DNA of 64,000 nucleotides. Origin: Hybos culiciformis. Taxonomy: Eukaryota > Arthropoda > Insecta > Diptera > Hybotidae. Shown piece by piece: positions 1-12,000 of this stretch (its first letter is position 1; every line of letters begins with the position of its first letter). The stretch covers positions 119,645,812 to 119,709,811 of the forward strand of contig OZ023273.1 in NCBI GenBank assembly GCA_964007475.1, read 5' to 3'. A program made the translations under genes and the position numbers. The notes under the pieces were generated by a model. That model did not search any database. It was not told the DNA's origin and worked only from the letters and a program-made list of their open reading frames with translations.

Positions 1-1459
1 GCTCCAGGCACCCCACCAGATACTGGTGCATCAATAAATCTAGCACCTTTTGCTGTTACCAGTTTTTGAATTGCTTTAACAACATTTGGATCAATAGTGC
101 TGGAGTCAATGAATAGGGTACTTTCATTTACTCCGTTTTTAATCATTTCAGTATAGGTGTTGTGCACTATATCATTATTTGGTAACATTGTAATTACAAA
201 ATCTGATTTCTTTGCTAATTCTTGGGTATTGGAATAAACAGTGGCACCTTTTGATTTTAAGGCATCACATGCTGGTTTCGATATATCATAAACATGCAAT
301 TTATGACCCTAAAAATACACAAAAAAAGCATTTAAGATTCATATTCAAAATTCAAACAACATAATAATAGCACTATAACTAGATAATTATAATATGTTTA
401 TTCGATTTTCATTATTTTAATTTTAAATTATATGTATATTTATGTTTTTTTTTTAATAATGCTGTTAACAATAATATTTAGTAACTATCTCCAAAATTAG
501 TATAATACATAATATAATGTGGTATAATTATAATAATCTACAAAAGTTGACTTATTCATGTTATCAAATTGAGAATAATATTTTTGTACACAAGAATATC
601 GTATCGAAAAACAATTTGGTGGATCAGATGTTTGTGACGAATGTACTGAGTAATTTTGAAGTGTTATTGCCAGCGGACGTCATAAGAAAACATAAGAAAT
701 TAAAATTTTTCTAATTAAAGATATTTTATCTCAGGAAATGATTGGACAAAAAATTAGATTTTTTCACCCTCTTTATATTTACGTATATTTAAATGATTTT
801 AAAAACAAAAATTATGATTTCTAACTAGAATATTTTAGAAAATATTCTCATATGTTGAACATTTAGTTCATTTTTCTTTTAATTAGAACCACATCACGAA
901 GGTTACAGAAATAAATCGTAATAATATTATATTTATATTTAGAAGTAATTTCGTTTAAATATGCATTCAAATTAGGTGCGCACTTTGCACTTATGTACAC
1001 TTACTTTAAACTACACTTATACTTTGCATAACAACAAAAAAATTAAATTTTTTGAGAGTGAAAAATGAATAAATTTTTTATTTCCCTAATAGGTATATTA
1101 TTATTTTTTTCATTGCATAACAACAATCAACAATAATAAAATTTGATCTTTTTTTTTTTTATCTCTGAAGTATTTTAATTAATATTCTCTGTATATCTAA
1201 AAAAAAAAATTTAATAAAATTGTTTTAAATTAAATTTTAAGGTCACTCACTCTCTTTTTAAAATTTTGAATAAAAAAATTAAAATAAATTTGCGAACCTT
1301 TTTCATTAAATTATTAGCCATATGACCACCCATGTTGCCAAGTCCAATGAAACCAATATTTTTACCCCCCGAAGCTGTAGCCAAGCATCGCACTAAATTC
1401 TTATTTTCGAAAGCAATATTCTTAAGAGTGTTTGAAAAACAAATTACACGTAAAGCCAT
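1..1459 (-). CDS. HIBADH: 3-hydroxyisobutyrate dehydrogenase, mitochondrial (5' part, exons 1-2, partial)
   Basis: The coding parts are 1298-1459 (exon 1, 54 codons from ATG at 1459) and 1-308 (exon 2, running off the left edge). Exon 1 has a basic, acid-poor presequence of about 30 residues typical of mitochondrial import. It is followed by KNIGFIGLGNMGGHMA, the Rossmann NAD-binding motif GxGxxG at residues 39-44. Exon 2 continues in phase with GHKLHVYD, then FIDSSTIDP and DAPVSGGVPG, the conserved substrate-binding signature of beta-hydroxyacid dehydrogenases. The family enzyme oxidises 3-hydroxyisobutyrate to methylmalonate semialdehyde with NAD+ in valine breakdown in the mitochondrial matrix. 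About half of a normal ~320-residue protein is present, and the catalytic lysine region lies outside the window. The intron acceptor (TTTTTAG before 308) is good; the donor GTTCGC is weak. No frameshift is seen. Confidence 0.93.
309..1297 (-). other. HIBADH intron 1
   Basis: This is a phase-0 intron of 989 bp between the two HIBADH exons. The exon joint falls inside ...NLMKK/GHKLH..., which is continuous in the family. The donor is GTTCGC rather than the usual GTRAGT. The intron is AT-rich with poly-A/T runs. A less AT-biased patch at about 590-714 is open on the plus strand (see findings) but has no clear identity. Confidence 0.8.
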
Positions 1460-2992
1460 TGTAACTAAACCAAATTTTGACTTATTATCGAATTGAATAT
1501 TCTTAATTGATTGTTCACTAAAAGAAAGAAGAAAAAAATTAAAGAATATTTTTTATTTCTTGTTACTTTCTTCACAAATAAATTGCAGCGAACTAAATTT
1601 TAAAATATAATGTGAATAAATGAAATTATAATTATATGAATCTAAAAATACTCAAACTCATTTCTCAATAAAAGTATTATCACAGAATATTATGTATAAA
1701 TATTTTAGTAATATTATTTCTGTGTGCGCTATTCTGATATATTCATTCACGTAAATCGTTAATGAGAAACTTTTTCACAAGCATGTGTTCTATACTATAA
1801 AACTACTCAAGCTCAAGGTTATTTTTATTTTATATAAATTCTTGTCATAATAATATAACAAAAAATAAGATACGAAAGCTATATACATTTTTAAGCGAAA
1901 GATTGAATAATATCATGAACGAGTGTCAACTAAAAATCAATTTGTGAAAATTCGGTGGCGAAAAGAATTTATTATTTATTTAAAAATGAATACATTATTC
2001 AATATTATGTATTATATTCAAGTACCTACACAATAAATAGTATTTTTAAAATGTACAGATACATGAAAAACAGTGACATGTCTTAGACCTCTTTCACATT
2101 TTTAGATCGATTTTCATTTTACATTCGTATATGTAGTTTCTAATATTAAGCAAGACTTCAATCACTTCGCAAAAACACTTAATTTCAACACAGTTTCCTT
2201 TGAAATGTATTTTAAAATTTTAAAATTATTTAAATAGGTATAGAAGTCTGAAAAAATTTAAAATATTCAATATAAACAATAAACAATATATTTTTGTATA
2301 ATTTGTGTATAATATTCTAGATAAGAATCTTCACCATATAAGATTTTGAATCAAGTCAATCAGTATTTACTATAAATAAGTGCAGTAAATTTATTATTAA
2401 AAGATAACACGAAGAAAAACATATATAATAAAGTGTCTTGATAATTAAAACTAATCTGGCGCCGTGCCGTCTACGATTTAAGCTTTAAAATTCTACTACA
2501 TATAGTTTATTTAAAAGAAAACATAATTTAATATAATTTGATTTTTATTCAAGCATAATATTTTTATTATAAAAACTTGAAATCAAGAGAGAAATATTAA
2601 ATTTCACTCAATAACTTTTATTTCCAGAAATAAATTTTTTTAAATAAAAACGTTCTCATTTATAATGTCAGAACTGTTAACAGAAATTTCTGTTAAATAA
2701 ATCTCAAAAACTGATCATTAAATTGAAAGAATTTTCAGGTTTTCAAAAATATTGAGCTTTCTTATATTGCTAAAAAAAAGTCTTTTTTATTTTAGTGATA
2801 TTAAAAAAAGAGTAAAACAAAAATAATTCATTCATCACATAGCATAACATAATATTCATACTGTACATAATAAATTCTTCCATTTTAAAATAACGAAAAA
2901 TCACAAACCTGTTTTGTAAATTTTAGTTAAATAGTTACGTAAATTAGTACCGAACCAAAAATATGTCTATTACAGAATCAGAAGAGTGAATA
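1460..2992. other. AT-rich intergenic stretch upstream of HIBADH
   Basis: Presumed to hold the HIBADH 5' UTR and promoter near 1460-1560 on the minus strand. I see no TATA-type box, open frame or repeat that I can support in the rest. Confidence 0.4.
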
Positions 2993-3325
2993 TGTTACGG
3001 GAAATGTGCGAATTCCGGTAAATGTGAGTTTACTTTTGGTAAATGTCAATATTACAGTACATTTACCCGCCCGATTGACCCCATTTTTGCGGAGGGCGTA
3101 GAGGGGGTACCCCTTATCCAAATAGGGGAGTGCGGGGTGGCGGGCGGGCGAACTGGTGGTCGGTCAGTGGGATTTGCGGCGCGCGCACTCCCCTATTTGG
3201 ATAAGGGGTACCCCCTCTACGCCCTCCGCAAAAATGGAGCCAATCGGGCCGGTAAATGTAATGTAATTTTAAAATTAATGGTTTTTAAACTCACATTTAC
3301 CGGAATTCGCACATTTCCCGTAACA
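2993..3325. mobile_element. GC-rich hairpin MITE with 40-bp perfect TIRs
   Basis: The ends are perfect inverted repeats of about 40 bp, starting TGTTACGGGAAATGTGCG, at 2993-3032 and 3286-3325. A second, perfect inverted pair of 54 bp lies inside at 3081-3134 and 3184-3237, around a GC-rich centre (3135-3183). A direct repeat AATA flanks the element (2989-2992 and 3326-3329), which would be a 4-bp target-site duplication. The core is strikingly GC-rich against a ~20% G+C background. There is no transposase; the 70-codon open frame at 3137-3349 is a by-product of the GC-rich arms. The superfamily is not assigned. The whole unit could fold into one long stem. Confidence 0.85.
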
Positions 3326-3329
3326 AATA

Positions 3330-6305
3330 CATGTAATGTACGTTTTTAGTAACATAAAACATATATTATGGAATCGAAAATAAAATTTTTATTATAAAAG
3401 CAGAAGTTTCTCGCTTAAAATTTTCGAGAAATTATAACACATTGATAGATAATATGTATAGGTATTTTATATATATATATATCCATTTTCGAATTTCTAT
3501 GGGTTTTTTTGCATAAGAATAATAATACAAATGTACTGAAATTTTAAAAATTGTATTAGAAATTTAATTTACATAGATAAGTACATATAAATATATATAT
3601 TATAGTAAAACTATTTTAAATATGTACATATTAGGTATTTGAAATAAAAAGAAATAATAATATTATATAAATGAATTCGAACAAAGCTTTACGTGCTGTC
3701 AATACACAATTTTCTATCATGTTCTCGATTTATATTAAATTATATTTTCCACTTAAACAAAATAAATAAAATTTACCTCTTTAAAAATAATTTTTACAAA
3801 ATTTAACATTAATTAATTGTTTTGAATTAAAAACAATGAATTTTAGAATAAAAAAAAAACCACAAAATAACCTTTCCTAAAACATTTAATCATAATAAAT
3901 ATTAATTTTATTATTATCATAAAAATTGAAAACATAATTGAAAGCTATTTACTTTTAAATATAATAATAATAAAGTAATAAAATTTTGTCGAATAAACAA
4001 AAATTAATAATAATGTAATAATTTGAAAGGAAATTTCCAGTTAATTTCAAGGTATAGTTATACCGTATATATCAATTATTTTCTTCCTAGAAAGACGAAA
4101 ATATATATTATATTATTACTATCAATTTGCAAGATTTCATTTATACGTACTTTACTTTTTTAATTTAATAAAAAAAAACAACATTTTATAAGGTTTTTCT
4201 TTTCTTGCTTTCTTGTCTGAGGCGATGACGGCCAAAATTTGAATATGTCTTTCGGACCACTTTCCTTTATCCAATTGATTTGAAATTTTACACTCAGACT
4301 AATTTTACCCCACCAAACAATTTCCAATAATTTTGAATCATAACTTTAGTTTAAAAACTAGTACATTCCTCTCTTCTGAATCACATGTAGTTTTGATACC
4401 AAAATTTTATTAGCCCATCGTTCAAAGTTGCAAAGACTCTACCAATATCTCGAAGTTCAAAAATATTTTTAGATAGAAGATATTGTTAATTTGAATATTT
4501 TGTAATGTGATTTTTTTTTGTATCTAAATACTAACAAACGTTTTTGGTAAATTATGTTTATATCATAGAAATAAAGGGAAATATGGAAATTAATGAAAAT
4601 TGAGTTGAGCTTGAATGGAAATAATAATATGTAATGCATATATATATATAGTTATTTACTTTAATATCATTGTACAATATATTTTACTTTTGGTATACTC
4701 TTTTAATTAAAAATGTATTTTATTTATATATTAATTTTAGGTTTTTATATTGAATAATAAAACTATTTTATATATTCATAAAAAAAAAACCCCTACACGT
4801 ACAGTGTTAAATTCATAAATTTATTTTAACTTTATCCAACTTATTATTAATATAATAAACATGGTACTTTACAGACATATTGAAATAGTCAGTATTCAGA
4901 AATTTAGAAGTTTTATTCCGAAATTTTGATATTCTTAACTGACTACGCTTTGCAACTTACGAGGAGGAATATTCTTGTTTTTTTTTTTTTATTGAAGTAT
5001 CACTGTTTAACAATGACGAATTTAAAGGTTTATGAAGCTACTTATAGGTCTTGTTTAAAGTATATTTAAATCAAATTTGGCTATTCCATACACTATTTCT
5101 TCGTTTTTGATTATTTTATAGAACATACTTTCACATGTTGGAACACTGAATAAGTATATAATTTTTACGTATAATATTTTTCGTATTATGTAGTTAAATA
5201 AATATTTTTTAATTAACTTCACAATTAAAAATAAATAAATTGCTATAAAAATCAAATCTTATTCTGAAAGCAATGTTGGGCCGTTTTTATTCTAATCTCG
5301 GTATAAAATAAAATCTTAGAAAATTGTTTGTACGTACTTGAAAAAATTCGGTTCTGAAACTCGGTTTTCGCGTAATTGGAATTTCTTGTTCAAACTTCCG
5401 AGCAGGTACACCAAACATTAGAGAAAGTGTGTATTGTTTTACATTAATTATTAAAATTATATTGAATATTGAATATTCTTATAATGGTTTTGAATTTTCT
5501 TTCTATTGTGTTGTTAGAATTGTTTTTTTATTGGAATTCGGAAACCTCTTTATCATATTTTTATTAATTTATTGTGGTAATAATTAATGGTTGTAATTTC
5601 TATAAGTCTTGACATCTACCCACTTGAGATTTTTAATTTCTGTGATTGCTACCGTAAATTTCGAGACTAGAGACTAGGCCATATAACATCACAAATTCAT
5701 GCAATTTCAGTTATTGTAGTTTTGGCACATAAATCTCTGGTCTGGGGAGCCGAAATGACTCAAACTTCTATTTTTTATTTACTATCAATTTGAATTGAAA
5801 TAGCTTTTCTATGCTAATATATCACATGACATGTAATTCAAATAAAAACTGTTTTTACAAAATAATATTGTAACTAAAAAGATTGAGAATCTTTTTCTTA
5901 ATAAATTGAAAGTAAATAAAATATTTTATTAAAACAGAACTTTTTTGATAAAAATAAAAGTTTTCCTTAACTTATTTTTACAAAGTACATTATGTGAATA
6001 ATTTTAATTGAAATGCATCAGAAAAACTAACATCTTCATGCACATTAAAATTTTGTTTGCATTTAATTGACTTACTTAATGTGTACGAATGCACACACAT
6101 ACAAAAACAACAAACGGCTTGGAACGGGTTTGATGAAAATTCTTAAAACTTAAATGAATTTGAAAAATAGATCTATCGCGCAATTTCTAAAAGAAATATG
6201 TTAAAAAACCGAGATATTTAAAATCTGCATTATTTTTTATGTTGTGACTTATTAAACCCATTTTAAAGTGTCAAACTTGTCCAACAATATTATAATAATG
6301 ACAAT
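3330..6305. other. AT-rich stretch without recognisable genes
   Basis: Low-complexity AT sequence with short TA runs (for example about 3469-3482 and 4639-4652) and poly-A/T tracts. Slightly less biased patches lie at about 4200-4460 and 5620-5760, but neither gives a convincing frame or terminal repeats. Confidence 0.4.
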
Positions 6306-6313
6306 CCACTGAG

Positions 6314-7705
6314 CAGAGGCGGACTGGGGCGAAAAATCGGCCCGGGAATTTTGTATTCCTTAGGCCCATTAGACAAAAATCAATAAAAAAGAATAATTTT
6401 CTAATAAAAAAATAAATTTTTGACAAAAACATATAAACTTTAACATATAAACTGTCTTTAACATATTTATTGATTATTTAATGAGAAAAAAGCAAAAAAA
6501 AAAAAAAATGAGATCACTTGTTTCAGAATACTCCAGCGGCGGCTCGTACATAGGTGCTACGACACTGCAGCACCCTCAAGAAATTTCAAAAAATTGAACT
6601 CATAAAAAAAATTTTTGTTAGCTCTGAATTTTTTTTAGTTTAAAATTATTTTTAAATGAAATTGCTATGCTATGCAATTGTCTCTAAGATCTAAGAATAA
6701 ACAACAGTAGCCTACTTTCAGGCTTTTGAAATTTTTAGAAAATACTTTTCAAAAATAGGTGCAGAAATCAATTTAACAGAATTTTAGGAACTGCGAATTT
6801 CGCAGTGCAGGAATTTTTATTTTCATGAATAATTTAATACATTTTTATTGTTGTTAAGTTTTTTCTATGACTTGAATATAAGGAAAAATGCACTGCCACA
6901 GAAGGTGCGGCTGTATTATACTTTCTGAAAAATTTAAAAACAAATATGGGAAATTTTTTTTGTTATGGGATTTTTGAATGTATAGAAAAATGCACTGCTT
7001 CAGAAGCAGCACAATTTTCATATGGGATGTTTTTTGTTTGTTTTGAATTTTCAAAACAGATTTTCATATACATAATGTGTATGGGTATATATCATAAAAC
7101 TTTTATAATTAAAAAAAATGAGGTTTTTATGTTTTGCAGCACCCTTTTTCAAAACTTCCACGAGCGGCCACTGGAATACTCATTAATTATTGTTTCCGGA
7201 TCTAGTTGCATTAAGATGCAATTTACTTCATTAAGATAAGAAACTTATGAATAACATCAAGAAGTACAAAGGAATAATTCTACAATATTTGCGTTGCGTT
7301 AAAAATAGTTAAAGACCTACTAGAGAGGGCCTAATTTCATATAAGAAATTATAAAGTCAACCATGCACTTATTATCGCATTTTGGATAAGTTCACAAAAA
7401 GCACAAAAATATACATTTTCGCGTAATTCATTTTTAAGACCAATAATAAAAAAAAATATAGATACCTCTACGAGTCTAGAGTTTCTGAACCGGAAAAACC
7501 AAATCCGAAAATCCGCGGTTTTCTTCTCATATATTCGAATCCGATATCCGCTATAAGTATTCGTTAACTAATTTTTAAATTTTTTTTAAAATTAGTTGCC
7601 TATAAAATTTCTTCATTGTCGAGGGATCGTGCCAGCCCACCGGCCCAATTATGTACCGGCCCAACGGGAATTCTCCCATTGCTCCCTGAGGCCAGTCCGC
7701 CTCTG
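6314..7705. mobile_element. hAT-like non-autonomous element (outer)
   Basis: It starts CAGAGGCGGACTGG and ends with the exact inverse CCAGTCCGCCTCTG. It is flanked by a perfect 8-bp direct repeat CCACTGAG (6306-6313 and 7706-7713). An 8-bp duplication with CA...TG ends is the hallmark of hAT transposons. Both subterminal regions carry the GGCCC-rich sequence common in this superfamily. No transposase frame is present. Another hAT-like element is nested at 6534-7173, so the outer element was originally about 744 bp. Confidence 0.88.
6534..7173. mobile_element. hAT-like element nested inside the outer hAT-like element
   Basis: It starts CAGCGGCGGCTCGT and ends ACGAGCGGCCACTG (two mismatches in 14 when inverted). 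It is flanked by a perfect 8-bp direct repeat GAATACTC at 6526-6533 and 7174-7181. It is 640 bp long and has no transposase; the plus-strand 97-codon frame at 6946-7239 crosses its right end and is spurious. Being inside 6314-7705, it is the younger insertion. Confidence 0.87.
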
Positions 7706-8225
7706 CCACTGAGTGATTTTTATACAATTATTTTTGATGTTATAATATTGAACTTTTGTACAATATTAGACTATAGGTATTGGGACTTGTTATTCTTGTA
7801 TTTTTTTGCTATTATAGTCCTTATCCTATATGATAAGAATTATTTTACTTGCTGTATTGTGTAGATAGTAAGTAATGAAAACTTGAAAACTGAAAATATA
7901 TTTAGAACAATTTTTTTCTTATTATAAATATTTTATTCCTTCATGATATGTTCCAAAATATTTTACTACTACAGCTTTGATTATTTATATATGAAACTAG
8001 GCTAATTCATCGCCTAGCAATTCATCGCCAAGCAATTCATCGCCAGCAATTCATCGCCAGCAATTCATCGTCAAGCAATTCATCGTCAAAAAGTTCATCG
8101 CCAAGCAATTCATCGCCAAGCAATTCATCGCCAAGCAATTCATCGCCAGTAATTCATCGCCAGTATATCATCGCCAGCAATTCATCGCCAGTAATTCATC
8201 GCCAGTAATTCATCGCCAACAATTC

Positions 8226-8329
8226 ATCGCCAGCAATTCATCGCCAAGCAATCCATCACCAGCAATTCATCGCCGCCGGCGGCGATGAATTGCTGGTGAT
8301 GGATTGCTTGGCGATGAATTGCTGGCGAT
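8226..8329. repeat. Perfect 104-bp palindrome with no spacer
   Basis: Two 52-bp arms meet at CGCC/GGCG between 8277 and 8278 and are exact reverse complements base for base. It lies inside the foldback element, where the left array turns round. A spacer-free perfect palindrome of this size is able to extrude a cruciform and is usually unstable during replication. Confidence 0.93.
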
Positions 8330-8334
8330 TCATA

Positions 8335-8685
8335 TTTTATGTTTTTTTTTTGGTTTCTTTTTTATATTTCGGCGAAAAAAAAATTTTGCCGTCGAAAAAT
8401 GTATGAAAATTTTGAGTGGCCATATCTCCAAAACGGGGCATTTCCGAGAAAAAAACTTTTGAATTTGTTGATTTGGGAACCGCCTCTACTTCCTCACCAA
8501 GTTTCAGCCACATCGGGCTAATTTTTTTTTATTTTTTTTTTATATATTTCGAAAGAAAAAAAAATTTTTCCATAGAAAAATGTATGAAAATTTTGAGGGA
8601 CCAAATCTCCGAAACGGAGCATTTCCAAGAAAAAAGCTTCTGTATTTAATGGTTTGGGCACCGCCTCTACCCAATCACCAATTGG
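8335..8685. repeat. Direct duplication (about 170-190 bp unit) in the foldback loop
   Basis: Two diverged copies lie head to tail (about 8335-8520 and 8521-8685). Each runs from a T-rich tract through ATATTTCG, an A-rich run, GAAAAATGTATGAAAATTTTGAG, CTCC(A/G)AAACGG and GCATTTCC to ACCGCCTCTAC. Overlapping open frames in the first copy are not conserved in the second, so I treat it as non-coding spacer. Confidence 0.7.
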
Positions 8686-9040
8686 CAATGAATTGCTGGC
8701 GATGAATTGCTGGCGATGAATTGCTGGCGATGAATTGCTGGCGATGAATTGCTGGCGATGAATTGCTGGCGATGAATTGCTGGCGATGAATTGCTGACGA
8801 TGAATTGCTGGCGATGAATTGCTGGCGATGAATTACTGGCGATGAATTACTGGCGATGAATTACTGGCGATGAATTGCTGGCGATGAATTACTTGCGAAG
8901 AATTACTGGCGATGAATTGCTTGACGATGAATTGCTTGGCGATGAACTTTTTGACGATGAATTGCTTGACGATGAATTGCTGGCGATGAATTGCTGGCGA
9001 TGAATTGATTCGCGATGAATTGCTAGGCGATGAATCAGCC

Positions 9041-12000
9041 GCTTACCTTTATATATGTATTATAAAATCACCTTATTTTTGTTTCTTTTTATTTTATTTT
9101 ATTCATTGTGTTTACTTTTTAGTTAAATAAAAAAAAAATAAACCTTTCATTTTAAATTTTATTTTAAACTTTTTTTTTTCTTTTAAACATGCATTCAACA
9201 TACGTGATAAAAACATGTGACAACAGTGTTAAGGAAACGTGATTTATCCGAGTACCTTCATACACTATACTATGCCATTATTTCCGTTTACTTTCTCTAA
9301 CATTTAACTTCTTTTTTGATGTAATCTTCATCGCGCAGATGGAATGAAAAGTATTCAAAAATTGAACTTAATTTATATTGTTATGTAACATATAATCTAA
9401 ACGTAAGACTAGTTAACCTTATGTCAAAAATACAATTTTTTATTAGGTTTAATTAATAATAATATCATTAAAATCAAATAAGACAACATCAAGGCATAGA
9501 AATAGAAAATAATAATTATAATGTTATTGTACATATTCACAATAGGAAAATAAATTATTTATTATTTTATATAAAAGCTTATAGTAATTTTCATTCGTAT
9601 GTGAAATTGATATTTGGAGCTATATATTGAGGGTAAAAAAATATAAATATTTAAATGTCAGAAGCCTTGAAGATTAATTCGTATAATTGTAAATAATGTG
9701 TATAGTGCAACAAGTTGTGATAAGTACATTAATCTATGGAATAAATGAAGCCTTGTAACTGCACTGCACACAAAAACTGCATACAACGTCATTTAATGTA
9801 AAATGGAGAAGTCTTTATTCAATTCTTTTTTTTTTTGAAAAATATTCATTTTTCTTATACAATTTTGAAATAGAAAGAAAAACAAAAAAACAATTTTTCT
9901 TTTCGTTTTTTTTTTTTTTTTGTTGTAAACTGAAAATCTTTATTTTTTTTTTGAATTAAAAAGTGCTTTAAAGTTCTTTTTATTGCAAAAATGAAGAACT
10001 TTTTTTTTTTTTTTAACATGTTCTTAAGAAAATAATTCTATATGAAAATAAAACTTATGCGAAGTTTTATTTTATTGTTTTTAAGAGGTTTCTGTCTTTT
10101 TGGCACTAATGGAAATCACATAAAAAAAAAAAAAAAGAACGTGCAAAAAACTTAATCCATCATAAAAAAGAATTATCTTCTTATTTAAAGAAAAATAGAA
10201 AGAAAAGAGCTTCATTCAAAGAGGATTTTATTTTACTTTTTTTTTTAAGTATAATACATTCTTTCTTTCTTTCTTTTTTTTAAACCAAATATAAAGAAAA
10301 TTCAAATTCCAAATTTTTACCTGTTGATTATAGGTTGGATTTTTTTTTGTTTCTTTTTTGTTTCTTTAAAGAAGTTGGGTTTTGTACATTTGTTAGGATT
10401 AAGATTGTCATCAAAGTAAGAAATTAGGTATTAATTTTAATTTTTCTTAAGTAGGTATTTTTATATTTTATTTTATTTTTTTTAACGACAAAAGAGAAAA
10501 TTAAAAACACGCTTCTAGGAAATTATTTAATGAGTTTTTTTTTTTTTTTTAATGAAAAGAAGTAAAATAAAATTAAAAAAGAAAAAGGATAGGTAGGTGT
10601 ATATATGGGAAAAACTTTCTTATAAAAATGTGTAAAGTTAAAGATGCATGGTTTGTTTGTTATGTCATGATGTTGGTGTGTCATCTGTGCAAAAAAAAAA
10701 TAATTTGTTTGTAAATGTTCACTATAGGTAATTTGACTTTTGCAATACAGATGTGAAAATTTAGATAAAATAATTTAAAACAATAATATTTCGTGTTTTT
10801 AAAAGTATGAATATTTTTTTCTTGTCAATTTATATTAGGATAAAAAATTATTTAATATTCAATTCACAAAAAAAATTAAAGGACTTAAATAGGTACTACC
10901 AATTTAATATATTAAATACGTGTGTTCAAAAATAATAAAGAAGTTATAGTGTTATATTACTTCACACATTTTTTAATTTTACTATATATTCTGTATTTAC
11001 AACGATGTTCATTCTGATAGTTTCTAAGTTCTTTAACTGACGTCTGCAGAATTGACTGTATTAAAAAATAGAAAATAAAACTTTAAGTCTGATATTACTT
11101 CATACATTATATATATTCTATATTCTATATTCTATTCGACGATATTTTCTATGTTTTTCAATTGACCTTATAATTGGCCTTAAAAATTTACAAAAAAATA
11201 AAAAAAATGTTCTCAAAGCCATTAATTTGGGAAATATTTTCTATTTTTACATTAATTTAAAAATAAAAAAAAAAAATGGAATAATTTTACTTTAAATGTC
11301 AAAACTTTTAAAAATTTTACAATTTTTTTTTTACTGTTTTGTCATAATATTTTCTTTTTAACTATAAGAAATCTATTGCATAATTCATACAACTCTGTGG
11401 GGCTTATTTCGTTGCATTGTCGGATAATTTTTGCCTATTTATTTTTATGTATAGTTTTTTTTTTCATTGCTGATGTTCATTTCGATTCTACAATTTTCAT
11501 GAAAATAAAAATTTTATCATGGCAATTATTCAAATGCATTATATATGTACAGCACAAAAGCATATTGTTCCTTTAGTTTAGTTTATTTTATTTATTTAAC
11601 TTAAAAAAATATCCTTAAATATTTAAGTGCAACAAAAGCCATATTATATATAGTAAACTGAATAATTTCTAAAAAGGCACACGAGAAAATTTAAACTTAT
11701 AAATTACCCATTATTTCTATTAAGATAATGTTTAAACAGTTTCATAGATTTACATTATTTCGCGAATTATATCAATGGATTTTCTTTGTAGAAATTTCCT
11801 TTTTTTAATGTAAAATGTTTTAAATTTCATTTAATTGATTGAGTACAATAAATTGGAATTTCATATTTCATTATTAATAAGACCAATTTTACCAGATTTT
11901 CTTCAGCGACAGATGAATTAATAATGGAAAAAATTTCTGCAATTAATTATTAATCAATCGTTAATCAATTTTTCGGAATAAAATCTCCAAAATCCAAATG

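Larger units (their letters stand above)
8000..9040. mobile_element. Foldback-type element with arms of 14-15 bp tandem units
   Basis: The left arm (8000-8277) holds about 19 tandem units of the type AGCAATTCATCGCC. The right part (8278-8335 and about 8686-9040) holds about 25 units in the opposite orientation. The arms are true mirror copies: variant units such as AAAAAGTTCATCGCC and CGTC-ending units occur in mirrored order, and the outermost ends (GGCTAATTCATCGCC at left, its near-inverse GGCGATGAATCAGCC at right) match. The spacer (about 8335-8685) is itself a diverged direct duplication. This is the architecture of Drosophila FB elements. I find no clear target-site duplication, so a satellite inversion is the alternative. 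It is not a CRISPR array. Confidence 0.75.

Noticed and set aside
3137..3349. 70-codon frame as a gene
   Set aside because: It lies inside and across the end of the GC-rich hairpin element, so its openness follows from the base composition.
7616..7864. 82-codon frame as a gene
   Set aside because: It straddles the right end of a hAT-like element and has no ATG or family pattern.
8000..9040. CRISPR array
   Set aside because: Units are contiguous at 14-15 bp without spacers, mirrored in two arms, and the DNA is animal.
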